This document shows, piece after piece, positions 8,031 through 15,703 of a DNA stretch of 64,000 nt (position 1 is the first letter of the stretch; every line of letters starts with the position of its first letter). This DNA is from Arminella tubonensis. GTDB taxonomy: Bacteria > Pseudomonadota > Alphaproteobacteria > Rhizobiales > Rhizobiaceae. The notes below the pieces were generated by a model. That model worked only from the letters and a program-made list of their open reading frames with translations. It was not told the origin of the DNA and ran no database searches. The stretch spans positions 1-64,000 of the forward strand of contig NZ_PCDP01000038.1 of assembly GCF_003240585.1 (NCBI RefSeq), given 5' to 3'. The position numbers were made by a program, and so were the translations under genes.

Positions 8031-8304
8031 CGAGGAAGAGGCCCGGATACAAAAGGGGATCGCTGAGGATCCCGAAAATCCCGAATGGACCGAGGAGGAC
8101 TTCAAGAACGCCAAGCCATTTGCCGAGGTCTTTCCGGAGTTCGCCGAGAGCATCCGGCGCGCCCGGGGTCGGCCGGTGGTCGAGGCGCGCAAGCGGCAGA
8201 TTTCGCTGCGGCTCGATCCGGATGTCATCGATGCCTTCAAGGCGACGGGCAAAGGCTGGCAGGGCCGCATCAACGAGGCTCTGCGCAAGGCGGCTAAGCT
8301 TTGA
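7993..8304 (+). CDS. brnA: BrnA family antitoxin
   Basis: 103-residue antitoxin. The acidic N-terminal half (residues 10-45) is expected to wrap around the toxin; the C-terminal RKRQISLRLDPDVIDAFK followed by GWQGRINEALRKA is a ribbon-helix-helix DNA-binding domain through which BrnA represses its own operon. The start lies inside brnT, preceded by AAAGAAAGG, and overlaps it by 38 bases, so translation of both is linked. The reading frame is complete, so the module looks functional. Confidence 0.93.
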   Translation: MHRAIQKFRTLTDEEEARIQKGIAEDPENPEWTEEDFKNAKPFAEVFPEFAESIRRARGRPVVEARKRQISLRLDPDVIDAFKATGKGWQGRINEALRKAAKL

Positions 8305-8371
8305 TGGCAATGAGGGGCGCCTATGATGGCGAGGCGCTGGATTTCACTCAGAGTTCAACTATGGTGGAAGC

Positions 8372-8752
8372 ATGCGCCATTTCGCCATTCTGACAATGCT
8401 TTTCGCCTGGCTCCTTTACGGCGCGATGCCGGCGCTCGGCGCCTGTCCGATGTGCGGTTCGACATTTGCCGCCGAGGCGCGCTTTGAAACGAGCGCTTCG
8501 CCTGCAATGTCCGACATGGCCCAGATGGACAGTCACGGGGCTATGGCCGCCAGTCATAGCAGCGGTGAGAGCATACCCTGCGGCGGGGCGATGGGACATG
8601 CATCCTTCTGCCCGGCATGTCTCGTCATGCCCGAAGTCGTTGCGGTCGATAGCGGCAAAGCGGCTGCCTTTTCCTATCCGGCACCCGGTCTCGTCAAACG
8701 GCTGAGAGATGCCCGTCCGGCGCCCGTATCTCCCCCTCCCCGGCTTGCCTGA
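8372..8752 (+). CDS. Secreted Met/His/Cys-rich protein, possible metal handling
   Basis: 126 residues with a clear N-terminal signal (hydrophobic LTMLFAWLLYGAMPALGA) and predicted cleavage before CPMCGS. The mature part has a CPMC pair, a Met/His-rich segment (MSDMAQMDSHGAM...SHSSGE) and CPACLVM. Such composition suggests periplasmic binding of copper or another soft metal. It lies 57 bases upstream of a DUF305 protein with similar Met-rich features and the same orientation, probably one operon. No family name is assigned with certainty; some DUF2946-like proteins have this layout. Confidence 0.7.
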   Translation: MRHFAILTMLFAWLLYGAMPALGACPMCGSTFAAEARFETSASPAMSDMAQMDSHGAMAASHSSGESIPCGGAMGHASFCPACLVMPEVVAVDSGKAAAFSYPAPGLVKRLRDARPAPVSPPPRLA

Positions 8753-8809
8753 CACACTTCAACCAGATGCCAACAAATTACAGATGTTCAGACAGCGGAA
8801 AGGAATCCC

Positions 8810-9175
8810 ATGTCTCTGAAAACCATTCTCGCCGCGAGCGCGTTCGCTCTCGCATTCTCCACGGCAGCCTTTGCCGATGACATGTCCGGCATGGATATGA
8901 GCAAGCCGATGGGCGACCAGGGCCCGTCCAGCCAGGCCTTCGCCACCGCCAATGCAAAAATGCACAAGGACATGGCGATCAACTACAGCGGCAACGCCGA
9001 TGCCGATTTCGTCCGCGGCATGATCCCGCATCACGAGGGCGCAATCGACATGGCCAAGGTGGAGCTGCAATACGGCAAGGATCCGGAATTGCGCAAGCTC
9101 GCCGGGATGATCGTCAAGGCGCAGGAAGCCGAGATCAAGGAAATGAATGCCTGGCTGAAAAAGCACGGCAAGTAG
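8810..9175 (+). CDS. DUF305 family periplasmic protein
   Basis: 121 residues. A signal peptide (LAASAFALAFSTAAFA) precedes a Met-rich segment (DDMSGMDMSKPMGD) and the DUF305 core, with DFVRGMIPHHEGAIDMAKVEL containing the conserved HH pair and a second helix ending in MNAWLKKHG. DUF305 proteins are four-helix ferritin-like-fold proteins; several are linked to copper binding or resistance. The neighbouring secreted Met/His/Cys-rich gene supports a metal-related role (inference). AAAGGAA lies upstream of the ATG. A hairpin follows the gene. Confidence 0.88.
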   Translation: MSLKTILAASAFALAFSTAAFADDMSGMDMSKPMGDQGPSSQAFATANAKMHKDMAINYSGNADADFVRGMIPHHEGAIDMAKVELQYGKDPELRKLAGMIVKAQEAEIKEMNAWLKKHGK

Positions 9176-9202
9176 CACGTACTTGATCCATTGATGAGAA
9201 AG

Positions 9203-9230
9203 GATATGCCGGATTTCGCTCCGGCATATC
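9203..9230. terminator. Hairpin between convergent genes, probable terminator
   Basis: An 11-bp perfect stem GATATGCCGGA with loop TTTCGC lies between the DUF305 gene and the convergent aldo/keto reductase. T tracts are short on both sides. Confidence 0.65.
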
Positions 9231-9242
9231 TTGTGCCTTCAA

Positions 9243-10292
9243 TCAGCCCTTCGGCTCAAATGGCTCCGGCCGGCGGTTAGCGTTCTGGCGGGGGACCATC
9301 CAGCTTGGATATTCCGCTTCGAGGGCGCTGACCTCGTCGAGCTTGGCCATATCCTCAGCGTCGAGACGCAGTTTGACCGCAGCAAGGTTCTGGTCGAGCT
9401 GTTCCATGCGCTTGGCGCCGATGATGATGGTGGTGACGAACGGCTTTGCCAGGATCCAGGCAAGCGCCACTTCGGCGACGCTGGCGTCGTGCTTTGCGGC
9501 CACCTCGCGCATCGCGGCGACGCATGCCCAGGCGCGATCCTTGTCGACGGGCGGGAAGTCGAAGCTGGCGCGACGTCCCTCGCCGTTGCCAGCGGCGCCG
9601 GGACCGTATTTGCCTGAGAGCAGGCCGCCGGCCAGCGGCGACCAGACCATGAGGCCGAGTTTTTCCTCTGCCATCATCGGCACTATCTCGCGCTCGAGAT
9701 CGCGGCCGGCGATCGAATAATAAGCCTGCACGGTCTCGAAGCGGGCAAAGCCGCGACGTTCCGAGACGCCCAGCGCCTTTTCGATGCGCCAGGCCTGCCA
9801 GTTGGAAACGCCGATATAGCGAACCATGTCGCTCGATACGAGATCATCCAGCGCGCGCAGGGTCTCATCGATCGGGGTGATGAGGTCGGTCGCGTGGACC
9901 TGGTAGAGGTCGATGTGGTCGACCTGCAGCCGTTCCAGACTGGCCTCGACCGAGTCCATGATATGGCCGCGCGAAGCGCCGCGGTCGTTGGGCTTCTCAC
10001 CCATGGCGCCGTAGAATTTCGTGGCGATGACGACGTCCGTGCGTGGAACCTCGAGGTTCTGCAGCGCCTGGCCGAGGATCGTTTCCGATACCCCGGCGGA
10101 GTAGACATCGGCCGTGTCGAAGAAATTGATACCGGCGGCAAGCGAGCGTTCGACGATCTTGTCGGCTGCATCCTGGTCGACGTCGGCGATCGAACCCCAG
10201 ATACCTCCGGCGGAGGCCTCGCCGAATGTCATCGTCCCGAGGCACAGCTCGGAAACGAACAGGCCGGTATTTCCCAGTTGGTTGTAGCGCAT
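9243..10292 (-). CDS. Aldo/keto reductase
   Basis: 349-residue NADPH-dependent oxidoreductase with a TIM-barrel fold. The catalytic tetrad is visible: Asp and Tyr in NFFDTADVYSAG, Lys in VIATKFYG and His in LYQVHATD. The C-terminal cofactor region IIGAKRMEQLDQNL is also conserved. Sequence style resembles the YajO/Tas-like subgroup; the substrate is unknown. The ATG at 10292 has AAGGAA about 9 bases upstream; an in-frame TTG lies 6 bases earlier. It faces the divergent HAD hydrolase gene across about 250 bases. Confidence 0.9.
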   Translation of the reverse strand: MRYNQLGNTGLFVSELCLGTMTFGEASAGGIWGSIADVDQDAADKIVERSLAAGINFFDTADVYSAGVSETILGQALQNLEVPRTDVVIATKFYGAMGEKPNDRGASRGHIMDSVEASLERLQVDHIDLYQVHATDLITPIDETLRALDDLVSSDMVRYIGVSNWQAWRIEKALGVSERRGFARFETVQAYYSIAGRDLEREIVPMMAEEKLGLMVWSPLAGGLLSGKYGPGAAGNGEGRRASFDFPPVDKDRAWACVAAMREVAAKHDASVAEVALAWILAKPFVTTIIIGAKRMEQLDQNLAAVKLRLDAEDMAKLDEVSALEAEYPSWMVPRQNANRRPEPFEPKG

Positions 10293-10544
10293 CTTCAAAA
10301 TTCCTTGTGTTCAGCCGCGAGATCGATACCCGCGGGCTGGTCAACCTGTATTGCTTTTTGATTGGCCCGTTGTGACAGACAGCGGCAGCCTTTATTGTGC
10401 TGAGAACGGTGACATAATGCACCCGGACGGCATTTCAACGCGATCCCCCAACGCCACACAATGGTGGTACCTGGCGATGCACTTGTCACGGAATGCGGGA
10501 TCGATAAATTTCTGTCTTCAAGTGCCATAACGAGGAAGAGGCCG

Positions 10545-11246
10545 ATGTCCCTCCGCCCGCTGACGACCATAGGCTTCGACGCCGACGATACCCTCTGGCA
10601 GAACGAGCAATTCTATCAGCTGACGGAGAAGCACTTTACGGCGCTGCTGGCCGACTTTGCCGAAGGCGAAAAGGTATCCGAACGCCTGCTGGAGGCGGAG
10701 AAACGCAATCTCAGCCACTACGGCTTCGGCATCAAGGGCTTCACGCTTTCGATGATCGAGACGGCGATCGAGATCACCGAGGGCCACGTCCCCGCCAAGG
10801 TCATCGCCGAGATCCTCGACATCGGCCGGGACCTGCTTTCGCATCCTGTCGAAACCATGCCGCATGTCCACGAGACGCTCGAGGCCCTGACCGGCGCCTA
10901 TCTGCTTGTGCTGATCACCAAGGGCGACCTGTTCGACCAGGAGCGCAAGCTGGCGCAATCCGGCCTCGGCGATTTGTTCGATGCCGTGGAGATCGTCTCG
11001 GACAAGACCGCGGTGACCTATCGCCGGATATTCTCAAAGGTCGGCGATGGGCCGGAGCGGGCAATGATGGTCGGCAACTCGTTGAAATCGGACATCGTCC
11101 CGGCCATTGCCGCGGGAAGCTACGGCGTCTTCGTGCCGCACGCGCTCACCTGGGTGCTGGAACATGTCGATGAGCCGAAAGATGCACCGCGGTTTCGCAA
11201 GATTGAGCATCTGGGGGAATTGAGGCCGCTGATCGAGGGGCTGTGA
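10545..11246 (+). CDS. HAD family hydrolase
   Basis: 233 residues of the haloacid dehalogenase superfamily. Motif I is TIGFDADDTLW with the nucleophile Asp, motif II is VLITKGD, and motif IV is MVGNSLKSDIVPAIAAG. A helical cap occupies residues ~20-100. These enzymes are usually Mg-dependent phosphatases acting on small phosphometabolites; the exact substrate is not evident. ATG at 10545 follows GAGGAAGAGG; the frame is open to 10461 but the upstream part is not conserved-looking. Followed by palindromic repeat copy B. Confidence 0.88.
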   Translation: MSLRPLTTIGFDADDTLWQNEQFYQLTEKHFTALLADFAEGEKVSERLLEAEKRNLSHYGFGIKGFTLSMIETAIEITEGHVPAKVIAEILDIGRDLLSHPVETMPHVHETLEALTGAYLLVLITKGDLFDQERKLAQSGLGDLFDAVEIVSDKTAVTYRRIFSKVGDGPERAMMVGNSLKSDIVPAIAAGSYGVFVPHALTWVLEHVDEPKDAPRFRKIEHLGELRPLIEGL

Positions 11247-11266
11247 GGTTGGCACTATAAGCCCTT

Positions 11267-11407
11267 CGCCAAGTCACCCCCCTCTGTCACTTCGTGACAT
11301 CTCCCCCACAAGGGTGGAGATTTGGAGGATGCCGCACTCTCCACATGTTGATCTCCCCCCTTGTGGGGGAGATGTCGGCCCGGCCGACAGAGGGGGGTGT
11401 CTTGGCG
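11267..11407. repeat. Long palindromic intergenic repeat, family 1, copy B
   Basis: Same architecture as the copy near hisS: outer inverted ends of about 22 bases beginning CGCCAAG(T/A)CACCCCCC, inner stem-loops, and a CTCCCCC/GGGGGAG hairpin in each arm. The left inner hairpin carries a G-to-T change (AAGGGTGGAG). It lies between the HAD hydrolase and a convergent secreted-protein gene. Confidence 0.92.
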
Positions 11408-11431
11408 TGAGGTCAGCGAACAACTCGCGCC

Positions 11432-11965
11432 TTACTGAGGTTGTGCCGGCGCCGCCGGCTTTGGCGGGAATAGGGACGGTCCGGGAGGTCGTGGTGTCGA
11501 CGGCGGCTGGACTTGCGGCGCCGAGGCGGGCTGCGGGTCGATGAGGATCGAGTAAGGCGCGCCAAGACCGCGTCTTCGGGTGACGCGGGAATAATAGGGC
11601 TTGATCAGCCAGGTCGTGTCCTCGTTGACGGTGACGTCGGCGGTTAAGCCATCCTCGTCGGTTCCGAAAAAGGCTTCGTCGGCGCTGGAGGTCAGGTCGA
11701 AGATCGCCATGAAGGCATACTGGCTTTTCGAGCTGAAGGTCACCTTCACATGCTGGCCCTTCTTGACAGGCAGCTGATAGACCTTGCCCTTGCCGAACTT
11801 GGTCCAGCCCTTCAGCTGCATGGTGACAGCCGGAAAGCGGAGCTTCTCCAGCGTCTCGCCCTGGTCGAGTTGCGGTGGCTGGACAGGCGCGGTCTCGGCG
11901 CGTAGCGGAGCGGCCGCGGCCAAGGTGACGAGAAAAATGGCGATGCCGGATGCGAAGGCCTTCAT
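11432..11965 (-). CDS. Secreted protein with Pro-rich C-terminus, unknown function
   Basis: 177 residues. The N-terminal FASGIAIFLVTLAAAAPLRAE is a signal peptide. The mature domain (about residues 40-145) has many beta-type stretches (KVYQLPVKKGQHVKVTF, YAFMAIFDL, TTWLIKPYYSRV) resembling a small beta-sandwich; the last 30 residues are Pro/Ala/Gln-rich. It probably acts in the periplasm. Its start overlaps the tag stop by four bases (11962-11965), so it is co-translated with the DNA glycosylase gene, though no functional link is obvious. Confidence 0.72.
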   Translation of the reverse strand: MKAFASGIAIFLVTLAAAAPLRAETAPVQPPQLDQGETLEKLRFPAVTMQLKGWTKFGKGKVYQLPVKKGQHVKVTFSSKSQYAFMAIFDLTSSADEAFFGTDEDGLTADVTVNEDTTWLIKPYYSRVTRRRGLGAPYSILIDPQPASAPQVQPPSTPRPPGPSLFPPKPAAPAQPQ

Positions 11966-12591
11966 GGTCTCACCAAAGCTTTTCGCATCGCTTCGACATC
12001 TTCGCGGCAGTAGCAGCCTTCGATGTGATCGTTGACGAGACCCATCGCCTGCATGAACGCATAGACCGTCGTCGGGCCGACGAAGGTCCAGCCGCGCTTC
12101 TTCAGGTCCTTGGAAATGCGCACCGAGGCCGGCGTCGTCGGATTGGCCGAGAGGGTCGGATAGTCGACCATGGCGGGGCGATCGTCCGGCTGCGGCTCGT
12201 GGCTCCAGAAATAACGGGCGAGAGAACCAAATTCGGCTCTCATATCGATGGCGCGACGGGCATTGTTGATGGTCGAGACGATCTTGCCGCGATGGCGGAT
12301 GATGCCGGCGTCGAGGACGCAGCGCTCAATATCGGCGTCGTCGAACAATGCAACCTTCTCGAAATCGAATCCGGCAAAGGCGGCACGGAAATTCTCGCGC
12401 TTGCGCAGGATGGTCAGCCAGGAAAGGCCGGACTGGAAGCCCTCGAGGCAGATCTTTTCGAACAGCCTGATGTCGTTGGTTACGGGGCGTCCCCACTCCT
12501 CATCGTGATAGCGCAGATACTCCGGCAGGTTGCCATGCCAGAAGCACCGATCCTTGCCATCGTCACCGGTAATCAAACCTGTTCCGCTCAT
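11962..12591 (-). CDS. tag: DNA-3-methyladenine glycosylase I
   Basis: 209 residues. Tag removes 3-methyladenine from alkylated DNA in base excision repair. The N-terminal RCFWHG and YHDEEWGRPV, the central LEGFQSGLSWLTILRKRE (helix-hairpin region) and the C-terminal GWTFVGPTTVYAFMQAMGLV with NDHIEGCYC are typical; the Cys/His residues at both ends match the zinc-binding residues of E. coli Tag. Length is normal (~190-210). First gene of a two-gene transcript with the secreted protein downstream. Confidence 0.95.
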   Translation of the reverse strand: MSGTGLITGDDGKDRCFWHGNLPEYLRYHDEEWGRPVTNDIRLFEKICLEGFQSGLSWLTILRKRENFRAAFAGFDFEKVALFDDADIERCVLDAGIIRHRGKIVSTINNARRAIDMRAEFGSLARYFWSHEPQPDDRPAMVDYPTLSANPTTPASVRISKDLKKRGWTFVGPTTVYAFMQAMGLVNDHIEGCYCREDVEAMRKALVRP

Positions 12592-12797
12592 TTGCGCGAT
12601 TCGTTCCTTGTTTTCTCAGGGTTTACCATTTGGATACCCTGTTTCCAAACCGACCGGTAACCCTGACGAAAAGTTTATCGGCTCGCCGGCGTTTTCACTA
12701 TCTCGCATTTACCATTCACTGGCGGCGCGGTGTCACCATACAGCCAGAAACGGGCGTTTCGGCGTCGATGTCAGGTGCATTGTAGAGAGTCCATCCG

Positions 12798-13553
12798 ATG
12801 ATGAGAAAGTATATTTTGGCGGCTGCCGGCGTGATCGGCGTGCTTTCCTCCCCGGCGCTTGCCAACGACCGCTATCAATCCCGACCACCGGTCGTCGTCA
12901 GCCCTGATCTTACCGCTCCCTGGGTGGTGCAGCTTGGCGGCGCGCGCGTGCAGCCGGTCGTCTACCCGGTCCGCCCGATGGCGGCGCAGCCGCGCGGGCT
13001 TTTCACGCCGCGCGTCATTCACCCGCTGTTCGGCGGAGCGGCTGTCCAGCCCGTCGCAAATGTGCGTCCCGGCATACCGACCATCCATTCGACATTCGAT
13101 CCGCAATATCTGCCGCAGATCGTCGACTACCGGACCAAGGAACGGCCCGGCACGATCGTCATCGATACCGACAATCGCTTCCTCTACCTCGTCATGGACG
13201 GCGGCAAGGCGCGGCGCTATGGCGTCGGCGTCGGCAAGCCGGGCTTCGAGTGGGCCGGTGCGCATACGGTCACTCGCAAGCAGGAATGGCCGGATTGGAC
13301 GCCTCCCTCTGAAATGCTCCAGCGCGAATCCGTCAAGGGTCACTATCTTCCGGCCCACATGGAAGGCGGCGTCGGCAATCCGCTCGGCGCGCGCGCTATG
13401 TATCTCGGCTCGACGCTCTATCGCATCCATGGGACCAACGCGCCCTGGACGATCGGCAGCGCCGTTTCGTCCGGCTGCATTCGTCTTCGCAACGAAGACG
13501 TGTCCGACCTCTATGACCGCGTCAAAGTCGGAACCAGGGTCGTCGTGATGTAA
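12798..13553 (+). CDS. L,D-transpeptidase (ErfK/YbiS family), first of tandem pair
   Basis: 251 residues, with a signal peptide (ILAAAGVIGVLSSPALA) and a Pro-rich linker before a YkuD catalytic domain from about residue 115. The catalytic signature is HGTNAPWTIG followed by SSGCIRLRNEDV, with the Cys nucleophile. Such enzymes act in the periplasm, forming 3-3 peptidoglycan cross-links or attaching proteins to peptidoglycan. The paralogue at 13690 shares GTIVIDTDNRFLYLV-type and EWPDWTPP motifs. ATG at 12798 is directly followed by a second ATG. Confidence 0.92.
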   Translation: MMRKYILAAAGVIGVLSSPALANDRYQSRPPVVVSPDLTAPWVVQLGGARVQPVVYPVRPMAAQPRGLFTPRVIHPLFGGAAVQPVANVRPGIPTIHSTFDPQYLPQIVDYRTKERPGTIVIDTDNRFLYLVMDGGKARRYGVGVGKPGFEWAGAHTVTRKQEWPDWTPPSEMLQRESVKGHYLPAHMEGGVGNPLGARAMYLGSTLYRIHGTNAPWTIGSAVSSGCIRLRNEDVSDLYDRVKVGTRVVVM

Positions 13554-13689
13554 TTTTGCACGCATTGGCGGTCGACCCACAGAATAGTGGTCGATCGTCT
13601 TGCAAAAGACCGTTACGAATGCCTGTTGATCTTGAAATATAATTCGGTTTGATTAGCCTCTCCACGCTTTGCATGAGAGGGAATCGAGG

Positions 13690-14370
13690 ATGAAGCATTT
13701 TATACAGCTGGCGGCGGCGGCCGTTGTCGCGTTGAGTTGCATGACGACAGTGTCGCATGCCGCACCAGCCACGACGGCAAGCGACGCGGTTCGCAATGTC
13801 AAGCCGACACGCGAAGTCCCGCAAAAGTTTCACAAGCGTCTGGTCCGGCTGGTGACGGACGAAGCCCCGGGCACCGTCATCGTCGATACCAACAACAAGT
13901 TTCTCTATCTGGTCGAGGGCAACAACCGCGCGACGCGGTATGGCATCGGCGTCGGGCGGGACGGTTTCGGCTGGTCCGGCGTCGTGAAGGTCGGCCGCAA
14001 GGCTGAATGGCCCGGCTGGACGCCGCCGCCGGAAATGCGCGTCCGCGAGGCGAAGGAAGGCCATCAGCTTCCAGCATTCCAGGAAGGCGGCGAAACCAAT
14101 CCGCTCGGTGCGCGGGCCATGTATCTCTACCAGAACGGCCACGACACGGCCTTCCGCATCCATGGCACCAACCAGCCCTGGACCATCGGCCTCAATCTCT
14201 CGTCCGGATGCATCCGCATGATGAACCGCGACGTGACCGATCTCTACGAGCGCGTGCCGGTCGGCACCAAGGTCATCGTTGTCGGCCCCGGCAACAAGCA
14301 GGGCGAGATCAGCTACCAGGATCGCGGTGTCGATATTCTGCGCACGCTGTTTGGCGGCCTCGGCGGCTGA
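13690..14370 (+). CDS. L,D-transpeptidase (ErfK/YbiS family), second of tandem pair
   Basis: 226 residues with signal peptide (QLAAAAVVALSCMTTVSHA) and YkuD domain containing HGTNQPWTIG and SSGCIRMMNRDV. It lacks the longer Pro-rich linker of the upstream copy but matches it closely across the catalytic domain, so the pair arose by tandem duplication. GAGAGGGA lies upstream of the ATG at 13690. The 136-base gap to the first copy, without a clear terminator, leaves open whether they share a transcript. A terminator hairpin follows. Confidence 0.92.
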   Translation: MKHFIQLAAAAVVALSCMTTVSHAAPATTASDAVRNVKPTREVPQKFHKRLVRLVTDEAPGTVIVDTNNKFLYLVEGNNRATRYGIGVGRDGFGWSGVVKVGRKAEWPGWTPPPEMRVREAKEGHQLPAFQEGGETNPLGARAMYLYQNGHDTAFRIHGTNQPWTIGLNLSSGCIRMMNRDVTDLYERVPVGTKVIVVGPGNKQGEISYQDRGVDILRTLFGGLGG

Positions 14371-14391
14371 AATTCCTGTTAGCAAGTTGCG

Positions 14392-14420
14392 GAAAGGGGC
14401 GGCTTTAGGGCCGCCCTTTC
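14392..14420 (+). terminator. Terminator after L,D-transpeptidase gene
   Basis: Stem GAAAGGG-GCGGC pairing with GCCGC-CCTTTC around a short loop, followed by AGTTTT. Confidence 0.75.
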
Positions 14421-14528
14421 AGTTTTATGCCAGCTTTGCCGGTTAAGCAGCGATTGTTCATGCACGCTGTAATAGGCCTGTCATGAAATCCGGCCATCAA
14501 TACGGCACCATTCCACCGGGGGTTCCGC

Positions 14529-15200
14529 ATGCGTCGTGCATTTCGCGCTCGCCAGTCTGCAGTTGCCGTACTGGCCTCTTCCATGCTCTGCTTGCTCGCA
14601 GGCACCGCCTCGGCGGAGATGCAGTTTTCCGTTTATGGCGGCGCCCAGGGGGCGACGGGCAGCGACGTCAAGGTTTCGGACGGCACGTCGTTCGACCCGG
14701 ACTGGTCGGGAAAATCCTTCAAGAACCCGCCCTACTACGGCTTTCGCGGCACCTGGTGGCTAGACGATCTGAACCATCCGAACTGGGGCATTTCGCTCGA
14801 CTACACCCACGCCAAGGTCTACGGCAATCTCAGCAATACGCCGGACTGGTCACACTTCGAATTCACCGATGGGTTGAATCTCCTGACCGCCAACGCGCTC
14901 TACCGTTTCCAGGATCCGAGCCGCAAATGGACGCCCTATGTCGGCGTCGGCGCCGGCATCAACGTGCCGCATGTCGAGGTGACGCGTGCATCGGGCACGA
15001 CCTTCGACTACCAGTTCGGCGGCCTGGCACTGCAGGCGCAGGCCGGCGTCAGCTACCAGATCAGCAAGCACTGGGCGACCTTTGTGGAATACAAAGGCAA
15101 TTATTCCTTCGTCAACGACGTCTCGATCGACAGCGGGGACACGCTGAAGACCCGGGTGTTCACCAACGCCTTGAATTTCGGCGTGTCGTTCAATTTCTGA
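14529..15200 (+). CDS. lpxQ: Outer-membrane beta-barrel protein, LpxQ (lipid A oxidase)-like
   Basis: 223 residues. A signal peptide ending ...AGTASAE is followed by alternating amphipathic strands and a C-terminal Phe (FGVSFNF), standard for outer-membrane barrels. GGAQGATGSDVKVSDGTSF, PPYYGFRGTWW, WGISLDYTHAKVY and TPYVGVGAGINVPHVEV resemble rhizobial LpxQ, the oxygen-dependent outer-membrane oxidase that converts the proximal glucosamine of lipid A to 2-aminogluconate. The symbol is a best guess from remembered sequence style; a generic OmpW/porin-like barrel is the alternative. It follows two peptidoglycan transpeptidases, making an envelope gene cluster. Confidence 0.65.
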   Translation: MRRAFRARQSAVAVLASSMLCLLAGTASAEMQFSVYGGAQGATGSDVKVSDGTSFDPDWSGKSFKNPPYYGFRGTWWLDDLNHPNWGISLDYTHAKVYGNLSNTPDWSHFEFTDGLNLLTANALYRFQDPSRKWTPYVGVGAGINVPHVEVTRASGTTFDYQFGGLALQAQAGVSYQISKHWATFVEYKGNYSFVNDVSIDSGDTLKTRVFTNALNFGVSFNF

Positions 15201-15222
15201 GATCGGGTGACGCTCGCAGGGT

Positions 15223-15663
15223 CTATTTGACCGAACAGGTCAGCGGGCCCTTCAGTTCGAGCGGTTTCGCGTCGGGCACATCGAAGGTCAGCACATAGCT
15301 TCCCGACATCGGGGCGGTACCGTCCTTGGCGGACGACATGATGATCAGGTCGAAGCTCTTGCCGGCATCCTGGTCTTCGCCCCGCGCAAAGACTTCGAGG
15401 CGCAGGTCGCCGTCGTAGGACCAGTAGTGAGCAAGCTGGCTGGAATCGAGCATCAGCGTCTTGAAGCCGCTGGGTACGGCCGCCGCCTTGGCGATGAGAG
15501 CACCGCGAAAATGATTGAGCTTGCGGGCCGCCGCCTCCTCGAAGCCGACATCGAGGCTGAGTTTCACGTTTCCATCGTCGACGGCGCAATAGTAGCGACC
15601 TGCGGAATAGGCCGGCCCGGCACTTGCGAGCACCACTCCGGATAGCAACAACCAACGCAACAT
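15223..15663 (-). CDS. Periplasmic protein of unknown function
   Basis: 146 residues. Signal peptide WLLLSGVVLASAGPAYSA precedes a mature domain with an N-terminal Cys (YYCAVDD) and a C-terminal Cys (GPLTCSVK) that could form a disulfide. The domain alternates beta-type stretches (NVKLSLDVGFE, LRLEVFARGED, SYVLTFDV). No family is recognised. Convergent with the LpxQ-like gene, 22 bases between stops. Confidence 0.7.
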   Translation of the reverse strand: MLRWLLLSGVVLASAGPAYSAGRYYCAVDDGNVKLSLDVGFEEAAARKLNHFRGALIAKAAAVPSGFKTLMLDSSQLAHYWSYDGDLRLEVFARGEDQDAGKSFDLIIMSSAKDGTAPMSGSYVLTFDVPDAKPLELKGPLTCSVK

Positions 15664-15703
15664 GCCCGCATTCCCTAGGCTAGAACCTGCCGGCAGTCTT
15701 GCC

